This document shows positions 9,380 to 18,111 of a stretch of DNA of 64,000 nucleotides, piece after piece. Under the pieces are notes generated by a model that saw only the letters and a list, made by a program, of their open reading frames with translations, was not told where the DNA came from and searched no databases. Position 1 is the stretch's first letter; the number at the start of each line of letters is the position of its first letter. The position numbers and the translations under genes were made by a program. The stretch is from JAXGXQ01 sp040772685 (lineage in GTDB: Bacteria; Bacillota; Clostridia; Saccharofermentanales; UBA5734), in contig JAXGXQ010000006.1 in the NCBI GenBank assembly GCA_040772685.1, positions 70,644 to 134,643 of the forward strand, written 5' to 3'.

Positions 9380-10393
9380 ATGAGGATTCTGATTCTGGGT
9401 GGAACCGGTGTGATCAGTCGCGCAATCGTCGACCAGTTGTTGGCCAGAGGCGACGATGTAACCCTGTATAATCGCGGGCGTAACCCGCAGCCCTTCAGCA
9501 CAGAAGTTCGCGAACTGAACGGCGATCGCTCTGACCGCGCAGTTTTTGAAGCAGAAATGCAGCAGCACTCTTTCGATGTTGTAATCGATATGATCTGCTT
9601 CAACGAAGCAGACGCCCGTTCCACAGTGCGGGCCTTTAAAGGCAGAGCCGGCCAGGTCATTGTAACCTCCAGTGTAGCCGCATACAAAAGGCCATATAAA
9701 ACAATTCCCACCATTGAAGCGGCGGAAGAGCTCTGGGACGACCCGGCGTTTCCTTATGCCTTTCATAAAGCTGAAATGGAACGGTACCTCTGGGAGGCTT
9801 CAGCACGAGGCGATATACCGCTGACTATTATCAGACCCTCGCTGACTTTTGGCCCGGGTGCAATGAATGTTGGTGTTCTGCGCCAAAACTACGGAATCGT
9901 CGACCGGATTATCAAAGACAAACCCTTAGTGATGTTCGGTGATGGCAAAACACCCTGGAGCTTTACCTTCACACCGGATCTGGCACGCGGCTATGTTGCC
10001 TTGACGGGTAACACCAAAGCAATCGGCGAGGCATTCCATGTGACCAGCGAATTTCGTAATTATTGGGAAGACCTGTATCTCGAGTTCGGCAAGATTGTCG
10101 GTAAAGAGCCCCGAATTGTCCATATTCCGTCTGAAATACTTTTCAAAGCTGCTCCCAGCGTTGGAAATCACCTTTACTTTGAAAAAACATACCCTGGTCT
10201 ATTCGACAACAGCAAAATTAAGGCAATCGCGCCTGAATTCGAAGCAGCAATCAACCTTGAGGAAGGCGTGCGCCTGCTCTACGATTGGTTTGTCGAATCA
10301 GGCCGGATAGTAGATCCAGTGAAGGATGCGCTCGAGGATCGACTTGTGGAAGAACGTCAGAAGTTTGAGGATGCAGTGGCTGGGTTGTTTTAA
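9380..10393 (+). CDS. NAD-dependent epimerase/dehydratase family protein
   Basis: A 337-residue extended short-chain dehydrogenase/reductase. It has an N-terminal Rossmann motif (ILGGTGVISRAIVDQL), a first-strand end with NRG for cofactor choice, and a YxxxK catalytic pair (YAFHKAEME at about residue 130). Substrate is probably a nucleotide sugar or similar, but this subgroup (plant CSP41-like, with GGTGVIS) has varied or unknown activity. GGAGG lies before ATG. It is monocistronic and convergent with the SagB-type gene. Confidence 0.88.
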   Translation: MRILILGGTGVISRAIVDQLLARGDDVTLYNRGRNPQPFSTEVRELNGDRSDRAVFEAEMQQHSFDVVIDMICFNEADARSTVRAFKGRAGQVIVTSSVAAYKRPYKTIPTIEAAEELWDDPAFPYAFHKAEMERYLWEASARGDIPLTIIRPSLTFGPGAMNVGVLRQNYGIVDRIIKDKPLVMFGDGKTPWSFTFTPDLARGYVALTGNTKAIGEAFHVTSEFRNYWEDLYLEFGKIVGKEPRIVHIPSEILFKAAPSVGNHLYFEKTYPGLFDNSKIKAIAPEFEAAINLEEGVRLLYDWFVESGRIVDPVKDALEDRLVEERQKFEDAVAGLF

Positions 10394-10402
10394 GAGCATT
10401 TT

Positions 10403-11185
10403 TTACTTCTGTTTGCCCACAGCAGCAATATACACAACAAACTCGTCTTCTCCGTCCAGTTTAAGCAGCGCGTCCATTTCTTTTTGGACAAACGCGGCAA
10501 TGGCACAGGTGCCGCACTTAAGGGCTTCGCTTGCCAGATACAGATTCTGGCAAACATGGCCGATATCGATCAGCATCAAGCGGTGTGCTTCCATATGGTA
10601 GCGCCATTCACCGCGCGCGGGCAGGCAGGACCAGAGGAACACAACCGGCATTTTTCCAAGCCATTGAGCTTCATCCTGATAATCTTCACCACCATAGGCG
10701 CAAATCAGTTTTGCTGCCAGGTTCTCCTCTCTGTGCAGGAAAACCAACTTGTGTTCTACTGGCAGATAACGATAGATACCCCTTTCGAGCCCTTCGACTT
10801 GGTTGATTGCAAGGTAGGTTTCAAAGGCATGACGGCCGCCGGCAGAGGGAACGGGGCGTAAAGTGATGTGGCCTGTCTTCTTGTAAGCGGGTATAATTCG
10901 TTGCACACCTTGTGATGCCCATAATAAAAAGGACAATTCAGCAATAGTAAGCGGCACGTTTTGACAACTGCGACGGCTGCGGCGGTTATTGAGGCAATCA
11001 AATATGTCAGGCTGACTGATTAAGCCAGGTTCGGCCGGTGGCAGATCAATGATCTTCAGGCTGTAATCGGTGGCTTTCTCGACCGGCGGCGGAGCCAGGC
11101 CACGTTCCTGGTCAGAGATAAATTCTCGCCCGGGTGTATCAAACCCGCTTTTCATAAAATCACGGTTGCTCGTTAATACTTCCAT
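10403..11185 (-). CDS. SagB/ThcOx-type nitroreductase
   Basis: A 260-residue FMN-dependent oxidase of the nitroreductase superfamily. The FMN-binding start of the domain (DCLNNRRSRRSCQNVPLT) lies at about 60, the middle has SAGGRHAFETYLAIN, and the C-terminal part (NLYLASEALKCGTCAIAAF) matches the SagB/ThcOx subgroup. SagB enzymes oxidise azolines in peptide toxins, but no cyclodehydratase, precursor peptide or exporter is seen here. A stand-alone redox role is therefore more likely. GAGGT precedes ATG. Confidence 0.88.
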   Translation of the reverse strand: MEVLTSNRDFMKSGFDTPGREFISDQERGLAPPPVEKATDYSLKIIDLPPAEPGLISQPDIFDCLNNRRSRRSCQNVPLTIAELSFLLWASQGVQRIIPAYKKTGHITLRPVPSAGGRHAFETYLAINQVEGLERGIYRYLPVEHKLVFLHREENLAAKLICAYGGEDYQDEAQWLGKMPVVFLWSCLPARGEWRYHMEAHRLMLIDIGHVCQNLYLASEALKCGTCAIAAFVQKEMDALLKLDGEDEFVVYIAAVGKQK

Positions 11186-11234
11186 GTGCTACCTCGTACT
11201 ATCTCGAATCTTCGTTCCCATCCACCTCAATGTT

Positions 11235-12209
11235 TTACTTCAGCTCCGGTACAATATCTTTAACTGTTTCGCCTTTGAGTGCTGCTTTCAGGTTGCGAAT
11301 TGCAGCCAGCATCATGTTTAGACGCGTGCGGGCTGTATTACCGCCGATGTGGGGGAGAAGCACAACATTATCCATTTGCAGCAGGGGGTTATCCGGCTTA
11401 ATTGGTTCATGTTCAAATACATCAAGGCCGGCGCTGGCAATTGTGCCGTTTTGTAAGGCGGCGATCAGAGCTTGTTCATCAACATTGCGACCGCGTGAAA
11501 CATTGACAAAGCAGGCAGTTGGTTTCATCAGGGCAAATTGCTCCGCGCCCATCAAGTGATGTGTTTCCGGTGTATAAGGTGTAATCAGAACCACATAATC
11601 CGATTCACGCAGCAGTTCCGGCAGGCCGAGGTAGCGGACACCCATTGTCAGCTCGGCTTGTGGCTTACGGTTGCGATTGTGATAAACAACTTCCATATTA
11701 AAGCCAAACCGGGCCCTTTGTGCCACAGCCAGGCCAATTCGGCCCATGCCGATAATTCCCAGTGTCCGATGATGAACATCGTAGCCACAGAAGTTTGGGT
11801 AAGCATCCCTTGTCCAGCCGCCGGCCCTTACCTTACGATCCAATTCGCAGATGCGGCGGCTTGCGGCCAGCATCAGGCCCAGCGTAAGGTCGGCAACAGT
11901 ATCGTCCAGAATTCCCGGGGTGTTGGTGCCGACGATACCGCGCTCCTTCATAGCAGCCAAATCAAAATTGTTGTAACCCACCGAAATATTGCTTACAACT
12001 TTAAGGTTTGGCGCTTGCACCAGCATCTCTGAGTTAACTTTAAGCCCGCCGTCGAGCAGCAATCCATCTTTATCGGCAAGCCGGGCACCTACTGCAGCGC
12101 TGGTTTGTGGTTCCTCAGGATCCCAGACTTCGTATTCTGTGAAAGCAGCAAGCGCCGCTTCAGCTTCAGGTTCTAATTGGGTTGCGACTAAGACTTTATA
12201 TGGTTTCAT
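11235..12209 (-). CDS. D-isomer-specific 2-hydroxyacid dehydrogenase
   Basis: A 324-residue NAD(P)-dependent dehydrogenase of the glyoxylate/hydroxypyruvate/lactate reductase type. The cofactor motif is LGIIGMGRIGLAVAQRA, and the three catalytic residues lie in NVSRGRNVDE (Arg), GLDVFEHEP (Glu) and LLPHIGGNT (His). Substrate may be glyoxylate, hydroxypyruvate or another 2-keto acid. AGGAGG lies ahead of ATG. It is in the same direction as and 49 bp before the SagB-type gene, so they may be co-transcribed. Confidence 0.93.
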   Translation of the reverse strand: MKPYKVLVATQLEPEAEAALAAFTEYEVWDPEEPQTSAAVGARLADKDGLLLDGGLKVNSEMLVQAPNLKVVSNISVGYNNFDLAAMKERGIVGTNTPGILDDTVADLTLGLMLAASRRICELDRKVRAGGWTRDAYPNFCGYDVHHRTLGIIGMGRIGLAVAQRARFGFNMEVVYHNRNRKPQAELTMGVRYLGLPELLRESDYVVLITPYTPETHHLMGAEQFALMKPTACFVNVSRGRNVDEQALIAALQNGTIASAGLDVFEHEPIKPDNPLLQMDNVVLLPHIGGNTARTRLNMMLAAIRNLKAALKGETVKDIVPELK

Positions 12210-12388
12210 GTGAGGCCTCCTGAACGCCGTTTGGCATTAAACATTTTTGTGCGAATGGTTTTTATTATAGCATTGCCGGCACCAGGCGAGGAATATCCGC
12301 CGAACCCAATCAGAAATGCGTAATTAAGCAGCTGTTTGTTGTGATTCAGGTTGAAATCCGGCTTGAATATGGCTAACATTAAAGGGTA

Positions 12389-12417
12389 TGTGCAGTTCTT
12401 TGGAACAACTATGCACA
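12389..12417. promoter_or_regulatory. Interrupted inverted repeat upstream of aldo/keto reductase
   Basis: TGTGCA and TGCACA bracket an inner GTTC/GAAC pair, about 70 bp before the aldo/keto reductase start and in the divergent region with the dehydrogenase. It could be an operator or a leader hairpin; the arms are short. Confidence 0.3.
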
Positions 12418-12486
12418 CAATCTTTTATCTACGCGGGTGCAAGCTATCCCGCGATCCGAAAATACATTTAAATAAAGGAGACAAAA

Positions 12487-13470
12487 ATGAGGTACAAGAA
12501 GTTAGGTAATTCCGAAATCGAGATTTCTGTTGTCGGGTTGGGTGCCTGGGCAATCGGTGGCGACAGCAACTGGGGCGAAAGTGATGACAACATGTCTATC
12601 CGCACCATTCACGAAGCATATGATCTGGGCATTACACTCGTAGACACCGCTCCCGCCTATGGATTAGGCCACAGTGAAGAAGTTGTCGGCAAAGCGCTTA
12701 AAGGCCGGCGCAGTGACTTTGTGCTGGAAACCAAGTGCGGCCTGGTTTGGGACGGTGGCGACGGCAGTGTGCTGATGTCACGTGACGGCGTTACTCTTCT
12801 GCGCAACCTGAGCGCCAAGAGCCTGCGCAAACAGATCGAGGAATCCCTGAGCAGACTCGACACCGACTATATTGATATTTTTGTAACTCACTGGCAGTCA
12901 ATTCCTCCTTTCAAATATGCAATCGAAGAAACAATGGGCGCTTTGAATGAATTTGTCAAAGAAGGCAAAATCCGCGCTATTGGTATTTCCAATGTCACTC
13001 CCGAAGAAGTTGATGAGTACTGCAAATACGGCACCATCTCCCTGATTCAGCAGAAATTCAGCATGCTGGATCGTACCCACGAAAAAACTTTAATGCCGAA
13101 GGCAAAAGAACATGGCCTTACCTTCCAGGCCTATTCACCGCTGGAGCGCGGCATCCTGACTGGAAAGGTCACAATGGATACCCCCATCAAAGGCATTGCC
13201 AAAAAGGGTATCAAATGGTTTGAACTGGAAAATCGCGCCAAAGTTTTGGCAGTTCTGGACAAATTCGAGCCAATCTGCAAAAAATATAATTGCAGCCTGA
13301 CCAACCTGGCGATCGCCTGGACAGCAGCACAGATGGACAACATGAACGTGCTCTGCGGCGCTCGCAAAGTAGACCAGGTAGCTGATAACGCCAAAGGCGG
13401 CGACATTGTACTCGAGCAGGTGGATCTCGACTTCATCAACAACGCAGTCGCACCCCTGATCGCCGAATAA
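12487..13470 (+). CDS. Aldo/keto reductase
   Basis: A 327-residue NADPH-dependent carbonyl reductase. The catalytic tetrad can be placed: Asp and Tyr in LVDTAPAYGLGHSEE, Lys in LETKCG, His in FVTHWQS. The C-terminal cofactor-binding region (CGARKVDQVADNAKGG) is also typical. Close to YghZ/IolS-type members. AAAGGAGA lies 7 bp before ATG. It is followed at about 110 bp by a good terminator. Confidence 0.93.
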   Translation: MRYKKLGNSEIEISVVGLGAWAIGGDSNWGESDDNMSIRTIHEAYDLGITLVDTAPAYGLGHSEEVVGKALKGRRSDFVLETKCGLVWDGGDGSVLMSRDGVTLLRNLSAKSLRKQIEESLSRLDTDYIDIFVTHWQSIPPFKYAIEETMGALNEFVKEGKIRAIGISNVTPEEVDEYCKYGTISLIQQKFSMLDRTHEKTLMPKAKEHGLTFQAYSPLERGILTGKVTMDTPIKGIAKKGIKWFELENRAKVLAVLDKFEPICKKYNCSLTNLAIAWTAAQMDNMNVLCGARKVDQVADNAKGGDIVLEQVDLDFINNAVAPLIAE

Positions 13471-13583
13471 ACCGCAGCTTTGTTGAAGCAGGGCGCACCC
13501 TGGCTGAGCGGCTCTGGCCTTGGTCGCTAGATCGCGCTTTGTTAGAATGAACCGCAATCGGATAACTCAATTAATAGAAAAAG

Positions 13584-13622
13584 AGCAGGCAGTTTGTTGA
13601 TTAGCAGACCGCCTGCTTTTTT
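13584..13622 (+). terminator. Rho-independent terminator
   Basis: AGCAGGC / GCCTGCT stem, extended inward by a wobble-containing GTTTG / CAGAC pair, followed by a T run. It ends the aldo/keto reductase transcript. Confidence 0.85.
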
Positions 13623-13704
13623 GCGCTCCTGCCTTTGCGCTCCTGCTTTTTCACTGCCTGCTTTTCCTGCCCCAAAATTTGTTTGAGAATTTTTCATTTT
13701 GCCA

Positions 13705-13734
13705 TTGCCGGCAAAGCCTGCTTTCTGTCATAAT
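13705..13734 (+). promoter_or_regulatory. Possible promoter for the DUF1576 gene
   Basis: TTGCCG, 18-bp spacer, CATAAT, about 90 bp upstream of the start codon. Confidence 0.35.
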
Positions 13735-13821
13735 TTATTAACAGAATAACGAGCTGCATACCGGCTCGAATGCAGCAAAAACAGCGACTGAGAAAACGAC
13801 CGAACCACTCATACAAGGAGC

Positions 13822-15255
13822 GTGGACGATCTGAAAAAGCCGCCAGACCAGCCAGAAAACAAGCCAGCGAATGTACCTGATACAACTATAAAAAAATCAG
13901 ATGAACCTATGCTCAGGGAATACGTAAGGCAGTACGGTCAGGCGCCGCCGCCTGAAAGCGTCAAAGCCAGGCTGACTAAGCGTCTCGCCAGCAATGCCAG
14001 CGATAGTTATATTAACGATGAATTCTTTCTGGCGCTGGGAATAATTTTTCTTGTTTTAGCATTTTTGCTTGATACACCACGTCAAATCTGGGAGGGAAGT
14101 CTGACAATTTTGACTTCTCCTGCCGTTCTTTTGACCGACTACATTGAGCTTGGCGGTATGGGTGCTGCTTTCCTCAATGTCGGCATGATGATCTTGGCCA
14201 GCCTGCTGCTGATCAGAAAACACCGTGTCCTGATGACCGGTCCCTTAATCGCGGCTGTTTTTACAGTTGCCGGGTTTTCATTTTTCGGCAAAAACATTTA
14301 TAACTCAATACCAATCGCTTTAGGGGTATTCTGCTTTGCCAAGCTGACACGTCAGCCATGTAACCGTTTTCTGGTACATGCGCTGTTCGCCAGTGCTTTA
14401 GGGCCGCTGGTGAGTCTGTTGACTTTTGACTTGCCGCTGCCATTGCTGCCGCGCATTTTGCTGGGTTTTGCCACCGGCTTGTTTACTGGCTTTGTTATTC
14501 CGCCGTTGGCCGCTCATTTCCTAAACTTTCACCAGGGATACAACCTATATAATATTGGTTTCACAGCCGGGATTATCGGCACGTTTTTTATCGCTGTGCT
14601 GCGTGCTCTCGGCATTTCGGTTGAGCCTGTCGCGATTCTTTCAGGGGGAAACAATCTGTTCTTCGGAGTTTTCCTGGGGCTTCTTTTTCTGGCAATTTTA
14701 ATCTGGGGGATGATTTTAAGCCGCGGCAAACTGGCGGGCTATCTTCAGCTGCTGAAACTGAAAGGCCGACTGGCCACTGATTTCCCCAAAATCAACGGGA
14801 TCGGACTCACGCTTACGAACATGGGCTTGTTGGGGTTGGTGTCTCTGGCATACGTACTCTTGATCGGCGGTGAACTGAACGGGCCGGTAATTGGCGGAAT
14901 TTTTACTGTTGTGGGGTTCGCTGCTTATGGCAAACATATCAGGAATGTACTGCCGATATTTGGCGGTGTTTTAATCGCCAATTTACTTAATATTTATGAT
15001 CCGCATAGTACCAGCGCTTTGCTGGCAACGCTTTTTGGCACCACTCTGGCCCCGATCGCAGGACGTTTTGGCCCTGTAAACGGGGCGCTGGCCGGCATGC
15101 TGCACATGGCGCTGGTGATGAACGTAAGTTATCTGCATGGCGGTGTTAATCTATACAATAATGGTTTCGCAGGTGGTTTCATTGCTGCTGCATTTGTGCC
15201 GCTGGCGGAGGCTGTGATTCTGGTGTTCCAGGCACGCCGTAAGCCAAAGCTTTGA
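13822..15255 (+). CDS. DUF1576-family integral membrane protein
   Basis: 477 residues with about 12 hydrophobic segments after a polar, Pro/Lys-rich 70-residue N-terminus. Two internally similar halves each end in a related motif: HQGYNLYNIGFTAGIIGTFF (about 235) and LHGGVNLYNNGFAGGFIAA (about 435), the hallmark of DUF1576, a family without known function. The start is uncertain: the GTG at 13822 has AAGGAG only 1 bp upstream, too close for normal initiation, and the next in-frame ATG is at 13909 with no clear ribosome site. The GTG gives the longest product. Confidence 0.85.
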   Translation: MDDLKKPPDQPENKPANVPDTTIKKSDEPMLREYVRQYGQAPPPESVKARLTKRLASNASDSYINDEFFLALGIIFLVLAFLLDTPRQIWEGSLTILTSPAVLLTDYIELGGMGAAFLNVGMMILASLLLIRKHRVLMTGPLIAAVFTVAGFSFFGKNIYNSIPIALGVFCFAKLTRQPCNRFLVHALFASALGPLVSLLTFDLPLPLLPRILLGFATGLFTGFVIPPLAAHFLNFHQGYNLYNIGFTAGIIGTFFIAVLRALGISVEPVAILSGGNNLFFGVFLGLLFLAILIWGMILSRGKLAGYLQLLKLKGRLATDFPKINGIGLTLTNMGLLGLVSLAYVLLIGGELNGPVIGGIFTVVGFAAYGKHIRNVLPIFGGVLIANLLNIYDPHSTSALLATLFGTTLAPIAGRFGPVNGALAGMLHMALVMNVSYLHGGVNLYNNGFAGGFIAAAFVPLAEAVILVFQARRKPKL

Positions 15256-15375
15256 TTTGTAATTAGGCCATAATTCAGGTACGATATAAGGTGACCCTGA
15301 AAAGGGATGGCTCGGTGCTTCAGGAGAAAAGCGGCACCGAAAACTCTAATGAAGCATACGAGGAACCCACAAAAC

Positions 15376-16518
15376 ATGTCAAAAGAATTGAATAATAACC
15401 AGGAAGCTAGTTCCTTCACCGGAATGGGTCTTTCGGAGCAGACTTTGTCCGCGGTGCGCGACATGGGCTTTGAACAACCCACATCCGTCCAGGAACTGAC
15501 GATTTCGCCTATGATGGACTGGCGCGACGTTATTGCCCAGGCGCCAACCGGCACAGGCAAAACAGTAGCCTTCGGCATTCCGATCATCGAACATTTTGAC
15601 CCCGAACTTAGCGATGTCCAGGCCTTGATTTTGGCCCCAACCCGTGAACTTGCCCTGCAAATTACTGAGGAGCTGCGCGCTCTCGCCGCTAACCGGCCGG
15701 AAATCCGGATAGCGACAATTTATGGCGGGCAGAGGATTGACACGCAACTGCGGGAGCTAAAGCAGCGTCCCCAGATTATTGTCGCTACACCCGGCCGGCT
15801 GATCGACCACCTTAACCGCCGAACGGTGCACCTTGGCATGGTACGAACCGTAGTACTTGACGAAGCTGACCGCATGCTGGATATGGGATTTGTCCGCGAC
15901 GTCAGGAAAATTCTCGACAAAATGCCGCGCGCCTGGCAGGTCGCCATGTTTTCAGCCACAATGTCCCGGGCAGTAATGGATATTTCCTGGATCTACCAGC
16001 GTGACGTTATTGAGCTGAAAGTTGAGCCGGAAGCGGAAGATAAACCGCAGATTGAACAATACAGTATCGAAGTCAGCAGTCAGCGCCGGATCGAAACGGT
16101 AATCAAGCTACTGAATAAATATGAATACAAAAGAGTGATGATTTTTTGCAACCGTAAACACATTACCGATTATGTCGCCCGTCGTTTAACTGCGGCCGGG
16201 ATTAAAGCGGCAAGTATTCACGGTGACATTCAGCAAAGCTCCCGGGAAAAAACCTTAAACCAGTTCCGCCGCGGTTCTTTACGGGTTTTGGTAGCGACAG
16301 ATGTCGCAGCTCGCGGAATTGATGTCGAAGGTGTTGACGCTGTAATCAACTATGATATTCCTGACGAAAACGAATACTATATTCACCGCATAGGGCGCAC
16401 CGGCAGAGCCCGTACTGAGGGTGCCGCCTACACTTTCACCACTCTGATGACCCAGCCGAAACTGGATGAAATCATGCGCTACACCCGCAGTGAAATTAAA
16501 CCATTGGTGCTGGAATAG
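15376..16518 (+). CDS. DEAD-box ATP-dependent RNA helicase
   Basis: A 380-residue minimal DEAD-box helicase that remodels RNA with ATP. All core motifs are seen in order: Q motif region (MGFEQPTSVQ), motif I APTGTGKT, Ia PTRELA, Ib TPGR, II DEAD (VLDEADRMLDMGF), III SAT, V ARGIDVEGVD, VI HRIGRTGRA. There is no C-terminal RNA-binding extension, unlike CsdA/DbpA. I chose ATG 15376 (MSKELNN) because the conserved domain begins soon after; ATGs at 15307 and 15349 are in frame and would add 23 or 9 residues. Ribosome sites are weak for all three. Confidence 0.95.
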   Translation: MSKELNNNQEASSFTGMGLSEQTLSAVRDMGFEQPTSVQELTISPMMDWRDVIAQAPTGTGKTVAFGIPIIEHFDPELSDVQALILAPTRELALQITEELRALAANRPEIRIATIYGGQRIDTQLRELKQRPQIIVATPGRLIDHLNRRTVHLGMVRTVVLDEADRMLDMGFVRDVRKILDKMPRAWQVAMFSATMSRAVMDISWIYQRDVIELKVEPEAEDKPQIEQYSIEVSSQRRIETVIKLLNKYEYKRVMIFCNRKHITDYVARRLTAAGIKAASIHGDIQQSSREKTLNQFRRGSLRVLVATDVAARGIDVEGVDAVINYDIPDENEYYIHRIGRTGRARTEGAAYTFTTLMTQPKLDEIMRYTRSEIKPLVLE

Positions 16519-16592
16519 AGACAACTTAATTTTTTGCAAGTGAAGCCATAGCAGCATTACTAAGTTGGATTGCTGAATGATTGAGAGGCGCT

Positions 16593-16814
16593 ATGACGCA
16601 GTTTGAAAATGTTAAGGTAACGCCGGAAATGGGCAGGCGGCTGCAATTGGCACGTAAGCAGCAGCAGCTTAGCCGCCTGGAACTGGCAGAAAAAATTAAC
16701 GCTTCGGAAGCGCAAATCGAAAAGTATGAACACGGTGAGCTGGATATGGCATTGAACCGTTTGTTTGAAATCACGGCCATACTGAAAATAAGCGCCGCTG
16801 AGCTACTGGATTGA
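16593..16814 (+). CDS. Small helix-turn-helix protein (XRE/Cro-like)
   Basis: A 73-residue protein that is almost entirely one Cro/CI-type HTH domain (RRLQLARKQQQLSRLELAEK, then ASEAQIEKYEHGELD). ATG 16593 is preceded by GAGAGG at 4 bp; an upstream in-frame TTG (16581) lacks support. It has no ligand-binding domain, like small Clostridial regulators or antitoxin-like repressors. No toxin gene is adjacent. Its stop lies 1 bp from the end of the convergent glycosyltransferase gene. Targets unknown. Confidence 0.82.
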   Translation: MTQFENVKVTPEMGRRLQLARKQQQLSRLELAEKINASEAQIEKYEHGELDMALNRLFEITAILKISAAELLD

Positions 16815-16815
16815 C

Positions 16816-18111
16816 TTAACTGTTGAGGTCAGACTTTGACTTTGGCTTTAGTTTTGATTTTGGTTTCAGCTTGAAAACAGATAGAGGCTCGCTGGAGTTG
16901 CTTGATTTTTTCTTCAGCAAATGATTAACAAACTTTTTGGTTTGGCCCCGCGTGTGAAGCTTTTCCTCAAGTGGTACAAAATTCCGGAGTCGCTCAGCGA
17001 TCAGTTCAGCACTGCGCTGGTTGCTGAGTGCTTCTTTTTCAATATTTTCTGCATAAATCTGCTCGTAATATTCAGGATTCTCCAAGTAATCTTTGAGAAA
17101 ACGCACCATTTCACGCCGCTTTTCCCGCACCCAGCCTAATTGTTTGGTTAAAATCAGCTCCAGGTTGCCGTCCTCCTGACCGCCAATGTGAGTAATCGCC
17201 ACAAACGGTTTGCGACAGGCAACACAATCAAACAGAAAATTGGGGCCGGCTTTACCAAACACAATATCGCTGGCTGCCAGCACTTCCGCCATGTTTTCGA
17301 TCCAGCCCAGGGTGAGTACACGGATGCGGTCATCTTTGCGGAAACGCTTGAGCTGACGCACAAAACGTTCAGTGCTTTTCTGCGCGTTTTTATCGATCCC
17401 GGTATTGATAATAAACTGAACATCTTTTTTCAGGGTAAGGAGAGTAGGGAGCAGGCGGGTTATGGATGCTGTGCCCAGACTGCCGCCACCGACAAAAATG
17501 ACAGGCCTGTCGTTGCCGATTCCCAGTTTACGGCGGCATTCTTCTTTGTCGTACTGACGATACATTTCCGGTCGTGTCCACCAACCGGTGGCAAGAACGT
17601 CTTCAGGCGGAATGCCGTATTCGCAGGCCTGCTCCACCCCCTTGCCATCATAGACAATGTGCAGGTCACAGCCTTTGGTGAAAGCAACCGAATTAAACGA
17701 CCACGGATCAGGTGCCACAGTCCAGAGCGCGAAGCGGGTAGCTTCTTTTTCCCGCCACATTTGCAACGCATCGGTCAACATAAAATAAGTACAGATAATT
17801 AAATCGGGCTGGATTTCCCTGATTTTCGCCTTCAACGGCGGTAAATTAATAATTGAGGACTGGCGCACAAATTCACGTGATATCCGTGGTTTGGAGAGCA
17901 TATGAAATAATTTGTGAGAAGCGGGAAAGTAGCGGCTGATCAGGGTATAGCCAAGACCGCCGCCAACTGTTTTTGTTTTGAATTCTAGATACTCAAACTC
18001 ATAACGCTCCGGGTCAGCCAGCGCTTTTTGCGACTCAAACATGGAACGGGCGATCGAGCGATGACCCCATGGCATGTGGTCTGTTAATATCAGGATTTTG
18101 ATTTTTGACAT
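16816..18111 (-). CDS. GT28-type glycosyltransferase (MGDG synthase/UgtP-like)
   Basis: 431 residues in the MurG/MGDG-synthase fold. The N-terminus (ILILTDHMPWGHRSIARSM) corresponds to the acceptor domain start, where Gly-His are typical of diacylglycerol glucosyl/galactosyltransferases. The C-terminal domain has the nucleotide-sugar features FVGGGSLGTASITRLLPTL and FGKAGPNFLFDCVACRKP. Likely role is glycolipid synthesis at the inner membrane face. The last 25 residues form a basic repeat (KLKPKSKLKPKSKS), probably a membrane-binding tail. Ribosome site weak. Acceptor is inferred. Confidence 0.85.
   Translation of the reverse strand: MSKIKILILTDHMPWGHRSIARSMFESQKALADPERYEFEYLEFKTKTVGGGLGYTLISRYFPASHKLFHMLSKPRISREFVRQSSIINLPPLKAKIREIQPDLIICTYFMLTDALQMWREKEATRFALWTVAPDPWSFNSVAFTKGCDLHIVYDGKGVEQACEYGIPPEDVLATGWWTRPEMYRQYDKEECRRKLGIGNDRPVIFVGGGSLGTASITRLLPTLLTLKKDVQFIINTGIDKNAQKSTERFVRQLKRFRKDDRIRVLTLGWIENMAEVLAASDIVFGKAGPNFLFDCVACRKPFVAITHIGGQEDGNLELILTKQLGWVREKRREMVRFLKDYLENPEYYEQIYAENIEKEALSNQRSAELIAERLRNFVPLEEKLHTRGQTKKFVNHLLKKKSSNSSEPLSVFKLKPKSKLKPKSKSDLNS

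Larger units (their letters stand above)
13471..13821. other. Intergenic region, 351 bp
   Basis: It holds the terminator at 13584-13622, then two imperfect copies of TTGCGCTCCTGC 13 bp apart with further CTGCTTTTC-like repeats (13620-13665), and a possible promoter at 13705-13734. No gene is seen. Confidence 0.6.

Noticed and set aside
16581..16592. Upstream TTG start for the small HTH gene
   Set aside because: The ribosome site GAGAGG lies within this segment and serves ATG 16593.
17188..17802. 204-codon plus-strand frame
   Set aside because: Antisense to the glycosyltransferase gene; no ribosome site and no family features.
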